64,000 nucleotides of DNA, from assembly GCF_047238125.1 (NCBI RefSeq), contig NZ_JBDFMH010000001.1, positions 620,001 through 684,000 of the forward strand, in the 5' to 3' direction. The position numbers and the translations under genes are program-made. The notes under the pieces were generated by a model, which was not told the origin of the DNA, ran no database searches, and saw only the letters and a program-made list of their open reading frames with translations. Position 1 is the first letter of the stretch. Each line of letters opens with the position of its first letter. Source of the DNA: JBDFMH01 sp047238125. Lineage in GTDB: Bacteria > Pseudomonadota > Alphaproteobacteria > Sphingomonadales > Sphingomonadaceae. Below are positions 26,771-35,650 of this stretch, piece by piece.

Positions 26771-27205
26771 ATGAGGAAACTGATTACCGGAAGCACCACC
26801 GCCCTGATGCTGGGCGCGGCGACTATCGCCACCACCGTCATTCCCACCGCGCCGGCCGATGCGCAGCGTTGGCGCGGAGACGGATTCCGCGGTGGCGGTT
26901 TCAACCGCGGCTGGAACCGAGGCGGCTGGAATCGCGGCTATTATGGCCGCGGCTATGGCTGGAACCGTGGCTATTATCGTGGGCGGGATCGCACCGGCGT
27001 GGCGATCGGCGCGGGCCTGCTGGGATTGGGCCTGGGTGCCGCGATCGCCTCGTCCAACCGCGACCGTTATTATGACCGCGGCTATTATGGCGGCGGTTAC
27101 TATGACCGTGGCTATTATGGTGGCGGCTGGGGACGTGATTGCTACACCCGACGCGTTTGGGATCCCTATCTCGGCCGCCGGGTCCGCGTCCGCTATTGCG
27201 ACTGA
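26771..27205 (+). CDS. Secreted Gly/Tyr/Arg-rich protein
   Basis: A 144-residue protein with a signal peptide (MRKLITGSTTALMLGAATI, cleavage near ADA at about 31). The mature part is dominated by Arg, Gly, Tyr and Asn (RWRGDGFRGGG, then NRGWNRGGWNRGYYGRGYG) with one hydrophobic Gly-rich helix (VAIGAGLLGLGLGAAIAS, about 77-94) and a duplicated YYDRGYYGGG unit. Its two Cys residues lie in the C-terminal 25 residues, and the protein ends RYCD. Such proteins are common in this group; function unknown, perhaps structural. The ATG at 26771 was chosen as the one that starts the signal peptide. A terminator follows. Confidence 0.75.
   Translation: MRKLITGSTTALMLGAATIATTVIPTAPADAQRWRGDGFRGGGFNRGWNRGGWNRGYYGRGYGWNRGYYRGRDRTGVAIGAGLLGLGLGAAIASSNRDRYYDRGYYGGGYYDRGYYGGGWGRDCYTRRVWDPYLGRRVRVRYCD
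27068..27127 (+). repeat. Tandem 30-base repeat encoding YYDRGYYGGG twice
   Basis: Two adjacent in-frame 30-base units at 27068-27097 and 27098-27127 that differ only at a few third-codon positions, inside the Gly/Tyr-rich gene. A recent duplication of a low-complexity coding unit. Confidence 0.85.
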
Positions 27206-27211
27206 TGCTGG

Positions 27212-27239
27212 AGCCCCCACCCTGATCGGAGGGGGCTTT
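27212..27239 (+). terminator. Intrinsic terminator after the Gly/Tyr-rich gene
   Basis: A stem AGCCCCC (27212-27218) / GGGGGCT (27231-27237) followed by TTT, seven bases after the stop at 27205. Confidence 0.75.
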
Positions 27240-27285
27240 ACGTTCGCGTAAAGCTGCGCCATCCTTGCGTTGAAAGAGGATGGCC

Positions 27286-28434
27286 ATGATGGACGAAGAC
27301 GCATTCCGCGCAGAAGCGCGCGCCTGGCTTGAAGCGAATTGCCCTGCCGAGATGCGGACGCCCGTCCAGTCCGATGCCGACATCTGCTGGGGCGGCCGCA
27401 ACGCCCGCTTTTCGAGTGACGCGCAGAAGCAGTGGCTCGAGGCGATGGCGGAGCGCGGCTGGACGGTACCGGACTGGCCAGTGGCTTATGGCGGCGGCGG
27501 CCTGGACCCTGCCCAGACCAAGATCGTGCGGCAGGAGATGCAGCGCATCGGCGCGCGCAATCCCCTCTATTCCTTCGGCATCTCGATGCTGGGTCCGGCT
27601 CTGCTGAAATATGGCAGCGAGGCGCAGAAGCAGCGCTTCCTCCCCGAAATCGCACGCGGCGAGATCCGCTGGTGCCAGGGCTATTCGGAGCCGGGTGCCG
27701 GGTCTGACCTTGCGGGCCTGCAAACGCGCGCCGAGGACAAGGGCAATCACTGGCTGGTGAACGGCCAGAAGGTGTGGACCAGCTATGCCGACAAGGCAGA
27801 CTGGATCTTCTGCCTCGTCCGCACCTCCACCGAATCCAAGCAGGGCGGGATCAGCTTCCTGCTGTTCGACATGGCATCGCCCGGCGTCACCACCCGGCCG
27901 ATCCTGCTGATCTCGGGTAATTCACCCTTCTGCGAGACGTTCTTTGACGATGTGAAGGTGCCGAAGGATCAGCTGGTCGGCGAGATCAACAAGGGCTGGA
28001 ACGTCGCCAAATATCTGCTGGGTCACGAACGCGAGATGATCTCGGGCATGGGGCTGGCAGGCGGCGCGTTGGGGCCCGACCTGGCGCTGGCGGACGACCC
28101 CGTGCTGCGCGCGCAAGTGGCGTTGTTTGATGTCGACGCGCTGGCCTTTGCCGCGATGTCGGAACGCTTTCTCGACGAACTGAAGCATGGCCGGGCGCAT
28201 CCCGCGCAGCCGTCGATGATGAAATATGCCGGGACCGAGCTCAACAAGCGCCGCCACGAATTGATGATGGCAGCGGGCGGTGCCGACGCGCTGGAGTGGA
28301 AAGGCGCGCGATCTCAGGACGGACGGACTTCGCGTGCGTGGCTGCGCACCAAGGCCAATTCGATCGAGGGCGGCACCAGCGAGATCCAGCTGGGCATTAT
28401 CGCAAAGCATATCCTGGCGCTGCCGGGCGCCTGA
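27286..28434 (+). CDS. Acyl-CoA dehydrogenase, catalytic partner of a pair
   Basis: A 382-residue flavin acyl-CoA dehydrogenase that would oxidise an acyl-CoA to the enoyl-CoA. It has the N-terminal helical domain, the FAD-contacting GYSEPGAGSDLAGLQTRA segment (about 125-142) and WTSYADKADWIFCLVRT, and the catalytic Glu region EGGTSEIQ with Glu361. The ATG at 27286 has AGAGGA spaced well; ATGs at 27280 and 27289 are alternatives. The next gene encodes a second dehydrogenase that lacks this Glu, so the two may form a heterotetramer. The substrate is unknown. Confidence 0.85.
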   Translation: MMDEDAFRAEARAWLEANCPAEMRTPVQSDADICWGGRNARFSSDAQKQWLEAMAERGWTVPDWPVAYGGGGLDPAQTKIVRQEMQRIGARNPLYSFGISMLGPALLKYGSEAQKQRFLPEIARGEIRWCQGYSEPGAGSDLAGLQTRAEDKGNHWLVNGQKVWTSYADKADWIFCLVRTSTESKQGGISFLLFDMASPGVTTRPILLISGNSPFCETFFDDVKVPKDQLVGEINKGWNVAKYLLGHEREMISGMGLAGGALGPDLALADDPVLRAQVALFDVDALAFAAMSERFLDELKHGRAHPAQPSMMKYAGTELNKRRHELMMAAGGADALEWKGARSQDGRTSRAWLRTKANSIEGGTSEIQLGIIAKHILALPGA

Positions 28435-28446
28435 GGGGAGACGAGC

Positions 28447-29583
28447 GTGCCGCTGTTCCACGACGAAGATCAGGCGATGCTGAAGGACATGGCCGCGCCC
28501 TTCCTCTCGGATGCCGCGCCGGTCTCGCACCTGCGCGCGCTGCGTGATGCAGACGACCCTGCGGGCTATTCGCGCGATTTGTGGCGGCGGTTCGGGGAAC
28601 AAGGGCTGGCCGGCGTGCTGGTGCCCGCAGCGCATGGCGGCAGCGGCCTCGGCCATGTCGAGGCCGGCATCGTGCTTGAAGAGATCGGACGCAACCTCAC
28701 TCCTTCGCCGTTCCTGACGAGCGCGGTGGCCGGAACCACGGCGCTGGCATCGGCGGACGAAGGGCTGCAGTCGCGATGGCTGCCAAGGATCGCGGCCGGC
28801 GATGCAGTCGTCGCGCTGGCGATCGACGAGGGGCCCAAGCATCGGCCCACCGCAATCTCCGCCACCGCCGTTCGCGCCGGCAACGGCTTTCGCCTGGAAG
28901 GCGGCAAGCAGTTCGTGATCCATGCCAAATCGGCCGACCTCCTGATCGTGGCGGCGCGGACCGGCGGTGCAGCGGGAGATGAAGCGGGGATCACGCTTTT
29001 CGCTGTCGATCCGGCGGCAGGGGGGCTCTCGATCGATCCGGTGCGCTTGGCCGACTCCACGATCGCCGGGCGGCTGGCGCTGGACGGCGTGGCGGTGGAC
29101 GCCGATGCGGTGATCGGCGAGATCGACGGGGGCTGGGAGTTGCTCTCGCGCATGCTGGACGCCGGCCGCGCCGGCGCAGCCGCCGAGATGATCGGGGCGG
29201 CAGCCGCCGCGCTGGACCGCACGGTCGAGTATCTCGGCCAGCGCAGCCAGTTCGGACGGCTGATCGGTGAGTTCCAGGTGCTGCAGCACCGCGCCGCACA
29301 TCTTTATTCCGAGCTGGAGATTGCCCGCGCGGCTGTGCTGAAGGCGCAGCAGCTGCTCGACGCCGGGGACGAGCGCGCCCCGCTGATGGTGGCGGTGGCC
29401 AAGGCAAAGGCAGGCCGCGCATCGGCGCTTGCCGTGCAGGAGGGTGTTCAGATGCACGGCGGCATCGGCATGACCGACGCGCACGATATCGGCCTGTTCA
29501 TGAAGCGCCAGCGCGTGCTGGACGAACTGTTCGGCGATCCCGGCTTTCATGCCGACCGGGTGGCGCGCCTGAACGGCTATTGA
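28447..29583 (+). CDS. Acyl-CoA dehydrogenase-like partner lacking the usual catalytic Glu
   Basis: A 378-residue acyl-CoA dehydrogenase-family protein starting with GTG at 28447 after GGGGAGA, 12 bases after the previous stop. It has the family fold (RSQFGRLIGEFQVLQHRAAHLYSELE is the helix-rich C-terminal signature) but the C-terminal E-G-T-x-x-I-Q block is replaced by GGIGMTDAHDIGLFMKRQRV, with no Glu at the catalytic position. Pairs of this kind, one active and one not, form heterotetrameric dehydrogenases in steroid side-chain degradation. That comparison is from family knowledge; here it is only a hypothesis. Confidence 0.8.
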   Translation: MPLFHDEDQAMLKDMAAPFLSDAAPVSHLRALRDADDPAGYSRDLWRRFGEQGLAGVLVPAAHGGSGLGHVEAGIVLEEIGRNLTPSPFLTSAVAGTTALASADEGLQSRWLPRIAAGDAVVALAIDEGPKHRPTAISATAVRAGNGFRLEGGKQFVIHAKSADLLIVAARTGGAAGDEAGITLFAVDPAAGGLSIDPVRLADSTIAGRLALDGVAVDADAVIGEIDGGWELLSRMLDAGRAGAAAEMIGAAAAALDRTVEYLGQRSQFGRLIGEFQVLQHRAAHLYSELEIARAAVLKAQQLLDAGDERAPLMVAVAKAKAGRASALAVQEGVQMHGGIGMTDAHDIGLFMKRQRVLDELFGDPGFHADRVARLNGY

Positions 29584-29634
29584 TCGACTCTTTACGCGCT
29601 TGCGTTAGGCTGGCGCCATCCCGTGGGGGGATGG

Positions 29635-32082
29635 ATGCAGCGCGACCGCAAAGCCTTGGCGATCCTCGATGCAGCGCTGGAGCTGCCGGCGAACGATCGC
29701 GCCGCGTGGCTGGAGGCAAGCTGCGCCGATCATGACCTGCGCGCGAAGGTGCAGGCGATGCTCGCGCTCGAGGACGATGCCGCGCAGCTGATGCCGACCG
29801 AGGCGGGCATCGTCGGTGCATCCGAGATCATTCCCGATCGGGTCGGGCCGTTCCGGATCGACGGCGTGATCGGCCGCGGCGGCATGGGCACCGTGCTGCG
29901 GGCCGAACGCGACGACGGCGTCTATCAACAGACTGTCGCGATCAAGCTGATCCGCGCCGGTCTGCACGATGCGCAGGCCGCGCAGCGGTTCGCGCAGGAG
30001 CGCCGCATTCTTGCCAGGCTCGATCACCCCGCGATCGCGCGCATCCTGGATGGCGGCACCAGCGATGGGCGGCCATGGCTGGCGATGGAACATGTCGACG
30101 GCGCTGCCATCACGACCCATGCGCGCGCTGATCGGCTGTCGTTGGCCGATCGGCTAGCATTGTTCCGTGAAGCCTGCGCAGCGGTGCAGGCGGCGCATCG
30201 CCAGTTGATCGTGCATGCGGACATCAAGCCGTCCAACATCCTCGTGCGCAGCGGCGACGGTCAGGTGAAGCTGCTCGATTTCGGGATTGCGCGGCTGGTG
30301 GACGCGGAGCCAGCGATCGCCGGCGGGCACCCGCTGACCCGCGTCTATGCCGCGCCCGAGCGGATCGCAGGCGAGCCGCCGACCGTATCCGGCGATGTCT
30401 ACGGGCTTGGCATATTGCTGCACGAGCTTCTGACCGGACGATTACCCGGCCGCATTGGTATTGCCGAACCTGTGGAAGGCGATGGATCGCCACTCGATCC
30501 CGGCGCTGTGGAAATGTTGCCCTCTGCAGTGGCCGCGGACCCGGCGGTGCCCGCGTCGGCGCTGTCCGGGGATATCGACGCCATCGTCATACGCGCGATC
30601 GCTGCGCAGCCGGCCAACCGCTATCCCGATGTCGGCTCGCTGATCGCCGATCTCGATCGACACCTCGGTCGCCGGCCGGTGCTGGCACGCGGGGGTGGGC
30701 GGCGCTACCGGGCCGGCCGCTTCATCGCGCGCAACCGGCTGCCGTTGGCGATCGGGATCGCGGTGTTCCTGGCGCTTGCGATCGCGGCCATCGTATCAAC
30801 CACGCAGTATCGTTCGGCCGCACGTGCGCGCGCCGCCGCCGATCTGCGGTTCGAGGAAGTTCGCGCGCTCGCGCGTTTCCAGCTGTTCGACCTTTACGAT
30901 CAGCTCGTCCAAGTCCCCGGCACGGTATCGGCCCGCGCAAAGCTGGCGGAGCAAGCGCAGACATATCTCGAGCAGCTCGTCGCGTTGCCGGGAGCCGCGC
31001 CGGATCTCCGGCTGGAAGTCGCACGCGGCTTCGATCGTTTGGCGGAAGTGCAGGGCGTGCCGCGTTCGCCGAACCTGGGCCAGCCGGACCGTGCGCGTGC
31101 CGCCATCGCGCGGTCGGAGGCGCTGCTGGCGACGCTCGATCCGGCGCGTCCGGCAGTAGCGCGCGAAATCGCCGTCAACCGGATCTGGGCGGCGCAGATC
31201 GCCACCTGGCTCGACTTCAAGCCCGATCAGGCAGCGCCCTTGCTGATCCGGGCGCGGGCTGCGCTGGACCGTGCGGGCGCCCGCGACGATGCGATCGAGG
31301 CGCAGTGGCACAGTGCCGAACTCGATCGCATCGGCTGGTCCGCCGACTATTCCGGGCTGGAACAGGCCGCACGGCGCACGCTTGCAAGCTTCGCCGATCG
31401 ACCACCGAGCGCGGACGTCGTGCGAGTGCGGGCCGATGCGCTCAATGCGCACGGCGATGCCGTCTATTATCTCGGACGGCGGGAGGAGGCGCTTGCCGAT
31501 TACCGCGCTGCCGACGCGCTGCTGTCCGGCTGGCAGCGGGGGCGGCCGCCGGACGCGTCCATCATCGGCAGGCGCACCGTGGCGGGCTATAATGTCGCGA
31601 CCACGCTGGAGGCGCTCGGCCGTACGCGCGAAGTGCCCGCGATCGTCGACCGGCTGGTCGCGCAGGGCGAGGTGCTGGTCGCGCTCGAGCCGGCTGATCA
31701 GGCGCTCCGTCGCCGACACCTCGTCAACCTCGAACTTGCAGCGCAGATATTTCTGCAGAACGGCCGCAATGGGGACGCACAGGCCCTGCAGCGCCGTGTG
31801 ATCGCGGCACGCGAGGCGGACCTGCGCGCGCGGCCCGGTACCGCCAACGCGGCGCGGGACGTGGCCTTTTCCCGCATGGTGCTCGGTACGATCCTGTGGA
31901 CCTCGGGTGTGCCAGCTGATGGCTGCGCCGAATGGCGCGCTGCGCATGCACGGTTCGCCGCGTTGGAAGCCGCCGGCGATCTGGCCGCCCACGATCGCGG
32001 CACCCTGCTGCCCTACCTCGTGCGCGGAGTGGACATCTGTTCGGGCAGGCTGCCGCCGAGCGCGTTCCGCCCGCCGGGATGA
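29635..32082 (+). CDS. Membrane Ser/Thr protein kinase with HAD in place of HRD
   Basis: An 815-residue Hanks-type kinase. The glycine loop GRGGMG is at 80-85, Lys104 (VAIKLI), Glu122, the catalytic loop is H194-A195-D196-IKPSN (HAD instead of the usual HRD), and DFG is 215-217. A helix at about 369-388 anchors it in the inner membrane, and the roughly 425-residue C-terminal part is helix-repeat (TPR-like) and periplasmic. The ATG at 29635 follows GGGGGG; a GTG 12 bases upstream is possible. HAD kinases can be active; the Asp is retained. It is not flanked by a recognisable phosphatase or sigma factor, and its substrate is unknown. Confidence 0.82.
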   Translation: MQRDRKALAILDAALELPANDRAAWLEASCADHDLRAKVQAMLALEDDAAQLMPTEAGIVGASEIIPDRVGPFRIDGVIGRGGMGTVLRAERDDGVYQQTVAIKLIRAGLHDAQAAQRFAQERRILARLDHPAIARILDGGTSDGRPWLAMEHVDGAAITTHARADRLSLADRLALFREACAAVQAAHRQLIVHADIKPSNILVRSGDGQVKLLDFGIARLVDAEPAIAGGHPLTRVYAAPERIAGEPPTVSGDVYGLGILLHELLTGRLPGRIGIAEPVEGDGSPLDPGAVEMLPSAVAADPAVPASALSGDIDAIVIRAIAAQPANRYPDVGSLIADLDRHLGRRPVLARGGGRRYRAGRFIARNRLPLAIGIAVFLALAIAAIVSTTQYRSAARARAAADLRFEEVRALARFQLFDLYDQLVQVPGTVSARAKLAEQAQTYLEQLVALPGAAPDLRLEVARGFDRLAEVQGVPRSPNLGQPDRARAAIARSEALLATLDPARPAVAREIAVNRIWAAQIATWLDFKPDQAAPLLIRARAALDRAGARDDAIEAQWHSAELDRIGWSADYSGLEQAARRTLASFADRPPSADVVRVRADALNAHGDAVYYLGRREEALADYRAADALLSGWQRGRPPDASIIGRRTVAGYNVATTLEALGRTREVPAIVDRLVAQGEVLVALEPADQALRRRHLVNLELAAQIFLQNGRNGDAQALQRRVIAAREADLRARPGTANAARDVAFSRMVLGTILWTSGVPADGCAEWRAAHARFAALEAAGDLAAHDRGTLLPYLVRGVDICSGRLPPSAFRPPG

Positions 32083-32194
32083 TGCCGCCCGCGTCTCGAT
32101 CAGAACTGTGCGGGTTCGGCGTAGCCTTGGCCGTCACGCGCGATCCGGCGCACCCGTCCGATGCTGGGCGTGGTAGTCCAGCAAGCCAGTCGCG

Positions 32195-33841
32195 CTAACT
32201 TACGCCTTCCGACTTCAGTTGCTGCGTGATCATGCTGCGCAGCAAATCCTTGCGAACCTTGCCTGATGCGGTGCGCGGAAGGTCGTCGACGATCTCGATC
32301 CGCTCAGGCCGCTTCTGCGGCGCCAGGCCATTGGCCGAGACGAAGTGTGCGACTTCATCGAATGCCGGCAGATTGTCGCCGCGCATGACAAGGAAAGCAC
32401 AGACCCCCTCGCCAAGCCGGGCGTGCGGCATCGCGACGACCGCAGCCTCGGCAATCGCGGGATGGCGATGCAAGACATCCTCGATCTCCTTGGCGGAGAT
32501 ATTCTCGCCGCCACGGATGATCAGGTCCTTCTTGCGGCCGGTGATCCGCAACCCGTTTTCGGGCGTGATCAGGCCGATGTCTCCGGTGCGGAAATAACCC
32601 TCGTCGTCGATCGCCTCGCGGGTCTGGGCTTCATCGGCATAGCCCATGAACATCGCGGGGCCGCGTGCGACGATCTCGCCCTCGCTGCCCTGCGGCAACG
32701 GGTTGCCGCCGTCATCCAGAATGCGGACGTCATAGTCGATGATCTCGCCGTCGGTGGTGGCAGCGAGTTCCGCATCGTGCGGAAAGCCGAGCGTGACCAG
32801 CGGCACTTCGGACGATCCGAACACACGGAACGCGACGGCCTTGCCGAACAGCGCGTTGGCCTGGCGCACCACGTCGGGCGGCACTGCTGCACCGCCACAG
32901 GCAAAGAAGCGCATCGAAGGCAGCGTCGTGCCTGCCGCGCGGGCGTGATTGGCGAGCTCGGTCAGAAATGGAGTCGCCGCCACGGTGCCGCGGACCTGAT
33001 AGCGCTCGATCAGCTCCAGCGCCTGCGGGGCATTCCAGCTTTCCATCAGCACGGTGCGTGTGCCGACGAGAAACGGCAGCTCGAGCCCGTTCGAGTAGCC
33101 CGAGACGTGCGTGACGGGGGACGGCATCAGGATCGCGTCACCTGCACCGATCCCCCAATGCCCTGCACAGCGCAACACCGCGCGCGCCAGCGTGTCGTGG
33201 CTATGCAGAACACCCTTTGGCCGACCGGTAGTGCCCGAGGTGTAGAGGATCATCTTGACGCTGCGTGGGTCGACATCCGGCAGGCGGTCACCCCGGCCGC
33301 GCCCGGCCGCCACTAGATCAGCGAAGCCCGTGCCCGATCGCACTGGCACGGCGTGGGCCAGCGCCGGCAGGTCGGGCCGGATCCGGTCCACCATCGCCGC
33401 GAAATCATAGCCGCGGAAACTATCGGCATGAAAGAACACCCGTGCGCCGCAGTCGGCTAGCATCTGTCGCACCTCGGCATCGCGATAGATGCTGACGATC
33501 GGGTTGATCACGAAGCCGCCCAGCGCTGCCGCCAGGTTGATCGTGGCTGCCTCGATCCAGTTCGGCAGCTGGAATGCCACGACATCGCCGGGCCGCACGC
33601 CGAGATCGATCAGCGCCGCGGCCAGCGCCTCCGCGTCGGCGGCCAGGCTGGCATAGGTGGCACCAGATGGATCGCCCAGGAACGGCGCCGCATCAGGTTC
33701 TCGCTCGGCCCAGTCGCGCGCCAGCACACCGATGGTTCGGCCGGTCCAGGCGCCGCTCTCGGCATAGGGCAGATGGTGTCTGGCGGGCGGCGTCAGCCAG
33801 GCCCAGGGCGCCGATTGCGCAACGTCGACCATGCTCTCCAT
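32195..33841 (-). CDS. Acyl-CoA ligase (AMP-binding, cyclohexanecarboxylate-type)
   Basis: A roughly 548-residue adenylate-forming ligase that would activate a carboxylic acid to its CoA thioester. The P-loop-like ATP motif is YTSGTTGRPKGVLHSH, the acidic YRTGD-type motif is YFRTGDIGLI and the GRKKDLIIRGGENI motif follows, ending in a C-terminal Lys (RTASGKVRKD). The start is uncertain: ATGs at 33841 and 33832 both lie near weak ribosome sites, and a further Met at 33877 is possible. It is divergent from the Rieske oxygenase and convergent with the kinase. The aromatic or alicyclic substrate is not determined. Confidence 0.85.
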   Translation of the reverse strand: MESMVDVAQSAPWAWLTPPARHHLPYAESGAWTGRTIGVLARDWAEREPDAAPFLGDPSGATYASLAADAEALAAALIDLGVRPGDVVAFQLPNWIEAATINLAAALGGFVINPIVSIYRDAEVRQMLADCGARVFFHADSFRGYDFAAMVDRIRPDLPALAHAVPVRSGTGFADLVAAGRGRGDRLPDVDPRSVKMILYTSGTTGRPKGVLHSHDTLARAVLRCAGHWGIGAGDAILMPSPVTHVSGYSNGLELPFLVGTRTVLMESWNAPQALELIERYQVRGTVAATPFLTELANHARAAGTTLPSMRFFACGGAAVPPDVVRQANALFGKAVAFRVFGSSEVPLVTLGFPHDAELAATTDGEIIDYDVRILDDGGNPLPQGSEGEIVARGPAMFMGYADEAQTREAIDDEGYFRTGDIGLITPENGLRITGRKKDLIIRGGENISAKEIEDVLHRHPAIAEAAVVAMPHARLGEGVCAFLVMRGDNLPAFDEVAHFVSANGLAPQKRPERIEIVDDLPRTASGKVRKDLLRSMITQQLKSEGVS

Positions 33842-33958
33842 GCCCCGGTGCATAAGGCGCGGCGCCGGGCGGTCCACCTGTCATTCGCGACAGCTTGCAG
33901 TCAGGGGGGCGCTCTGGTGCTATGGCATCTAGCAGACCCAGTATGCGAGAGGACCAGC

Positions 33959-35128
33959 ATGGACCGCCAAGACATCGGCGATATCGCCGAGATCCTGCTC
34001 GATTATGTCGAGAATGACGGCACGTTCCAGTCCGACAAGATCACCACCGTGCCCACCGACGCCTATTTCGATCAGGACTTGTGGCAGCGCGAGATGGATC
34101 TTGTGTTCAAGCAGGTGCCGCTGATGCTGGCGCTGTCGTGCGAACTGCCGAACCCCGGCGACTACAAGGCGATGGACGCGCTGGGCCTGCCGATCCTGAT
34201 CACCCGCGACAAGCAGGGCACGGCACGGGTGTTCCTGAACGTCTGCTCGCATCGCGGCGCGCCGGTGGCGAACGACGGACATGGCAACTGCGCGCGCTTC
34301 ACCTGCAAATATCATAGCTGGACGTTCGGGCTGGACGGCAAGCTGCTCGCGATTTCGGACCGGCAGAAGTTCGGCGATATCGATAAGGCGACGCGCGGCC
34401 TGACCCCGCTGCCCTGCGCCGAACAGGGCGGAATGATCTTTGCGGTGCTGAAGCCCGGTGCAGAGATCGACATGGACGGTTTCTTCCAGGGTATGCTGGA
34501 TGATTTCGATCAGGCGGACCTGAAGAACTGGACCTTCCTGGGCAGCCGCGAGATCTTCGGCGCCAACTGGAAGATCGCGTTCGACGGCTATCTCGAGGGC
34601 TATCATTTCGCGTCGCTTCATCCGACGACGATCCACCCGCGCACGCCGTCCAACGTCACCCATTATGAAAGCTTCGGCCCGCACATCCGGATCGGTTTCC
34701 CGCAGGTGTCGATCGCCAAGCTGCGCGACGTGCCGCGTGAGGAATGGGGCACGCAGGAGAATAACGGGTTCGATTTCGTCCGCATCCTCTTCCCCAACAT
34801 CTCGGCCTTCCTGGCGCCCGAGATCGCGCAGATCGCGCAGCTCTTCCCCGGGCCGACGCCCGAGGAGAACCGCACCGTGCTGCTCTATGCCCGGCGCGAT
34901 CCGCCGCGCGACGAAGAGGACAAGGCCAATCTGGAGGGCATGATCGATTTCCTCCGCAACGTGACCTACGAGGAGGATTATCTGATCGGGCTGGAGCTGC
35001 AGAAGGGGCTCAAGGCCAAGGCCCATGACAGCATTATCCTGGGCAAGAACGAGCGTGGCAACCAGTTCTTCCACGAGACGCTGCAGTGGTACATGGGGGG
35101 CAAGCAGGGCCCGGCTCCGCGGATCTGA
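33959..35128 (+). CDS. Rieske non-heme iron oxygenase, alpha subunit
   Basis: A 389-residue aromatic ring-hydroxylating oxygenase. The Rieske [2Fe-2S] site is C96-S-H98 and C116-K-Y-H119. The mononuclear iron facial triad begins as E213-GY-H216-x4-H221 in EGYHFASLH. The ATG at 33959 follows GAGAGGA; upstream in-frame codons are antisense to the ligase gene. No reductase, ferredoxin or beta subunit is encoded nearby, so electron transfer partners must lie elsewhere. Together with the following EthD-like gene and the neighbouring ligase it suggests a catabolic step on an aromatic or terpenoid compound. Confidence 0.9.
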   Translation: MDRQDIGDIAEILLDYVENDGTFQSDKITTVPTDAYFDQDLWQREMDLVFKQVPLMLALSCELPNPGDYKAMDALGLPILITRDKQGTARVFLNVCSHRGAPVANDGHGNCARFTCKYHSWTFGLDGKLLAISDRQKFGDIDKATRGLTPLPCAEQGGMIFAVLKPGAEIDMDGFFQGMLDDFDQADLKNWTFLGSREIFGANWKIAFDGYLEGYHFASLHPTTIHPRTPSNVTHYESFGPHIRIGFPQVSIAKLRDVPREEWGTQENNGFDFVRILFPNISAFLAPEIAQIAQLFPGPTPEENRTVLLYARRDPPRDEEDKANLEGMIDFLRNVTYEEDYLIGLELQKGLKAKAHDSIILGKNERGNQFFHETLQWYMGGKQGPAPRI

Positions 35129-35132
35129 TGCG

Positions 35133-35492
35133 ATGCTGAAAACGCTGACCCTGCTCAAGCGGCGGCCGGATATCGATCGCGCTGAATTCATCCGTCGCTA
35201 CGAAACCGGCCACCGGTTGATCGGTGAGAAGGTGTTGCGAGGTCACGCCCAGCGCTATGTGCGCCGCTATCTCAATCCCGTGCCGAACCCGGTAACGGGC
35301 GAAGTCGAGGAACCGGCCCACGACGTCGCAATGGAGATGTGGTTCGCGGACGAGGCGGCCTATCAGGGCTTCCTGCAGGCCATCTCGGACCCGGTGGTGA
35401 TGGCCGAGATCGTGGCGGACGAGGAAACGCTGTTCGACCGTGCGTATAATCGGTTTTTCCTGCTCGAGGAGCATGAGAGCAATCTCGACTGA
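35133..35492 (+). CDS. EthD-domain protein
   Basis: A 119-residue EthD/ABM-type alpha+beta barrel protein (MLKTLTLLKRRPDIDRAEFI, then RRYETGHRLIGEK with the typical central motif). Such proteins are found beside monooxygenases and dioxygenases in catabolic operons and are thought to assist them, though their exact role is not settled. It starts 4 bases after the Rieske stop, in the same operon. The ATG at 35133 gives the correct domain start. Confidence 0.8.
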   Translation: MLKTLTLLKRRPDIDRAEFIRRYETGHRLIGEKVLRGHAQRYVRRYLNPVPNPVTGEVEEPAHDVAMEMWFADEAAYQGFLQAISDPVVMAEIVADEETLFDRAYNRFFLLEEHESNLD

Positions 35493-35582
35493 TCGCAGCC
35501 GCCCTCTCCATCCATCGTCCTCAGCCAACGGCTGTCCGCAAACGGGACGAGCGACTCATTCCGATCCCTTTCGGCAGCGCAA

Positions 35583-35600
35583 CATTCCGGTTATGGAATG
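35583..35600. promoter_or_regulatory. Inverted repeat upstream of the third PEPxxWA-CTERM gene
   Basis: CATTCC-N6-GGAATG, a perfect 6-base inverted repeat about 50 bases upstream of the coding start. A further CATTCCG copy lies about 35 bases earlier. It may be an operator; the regulator is unknown. Confidence 0.3.
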
Positions 35601-35650
35601 AGTGTCGGGGCGCCCACCAGAGGGCGAGTCGAATGTAGTGGAGAATGGGG

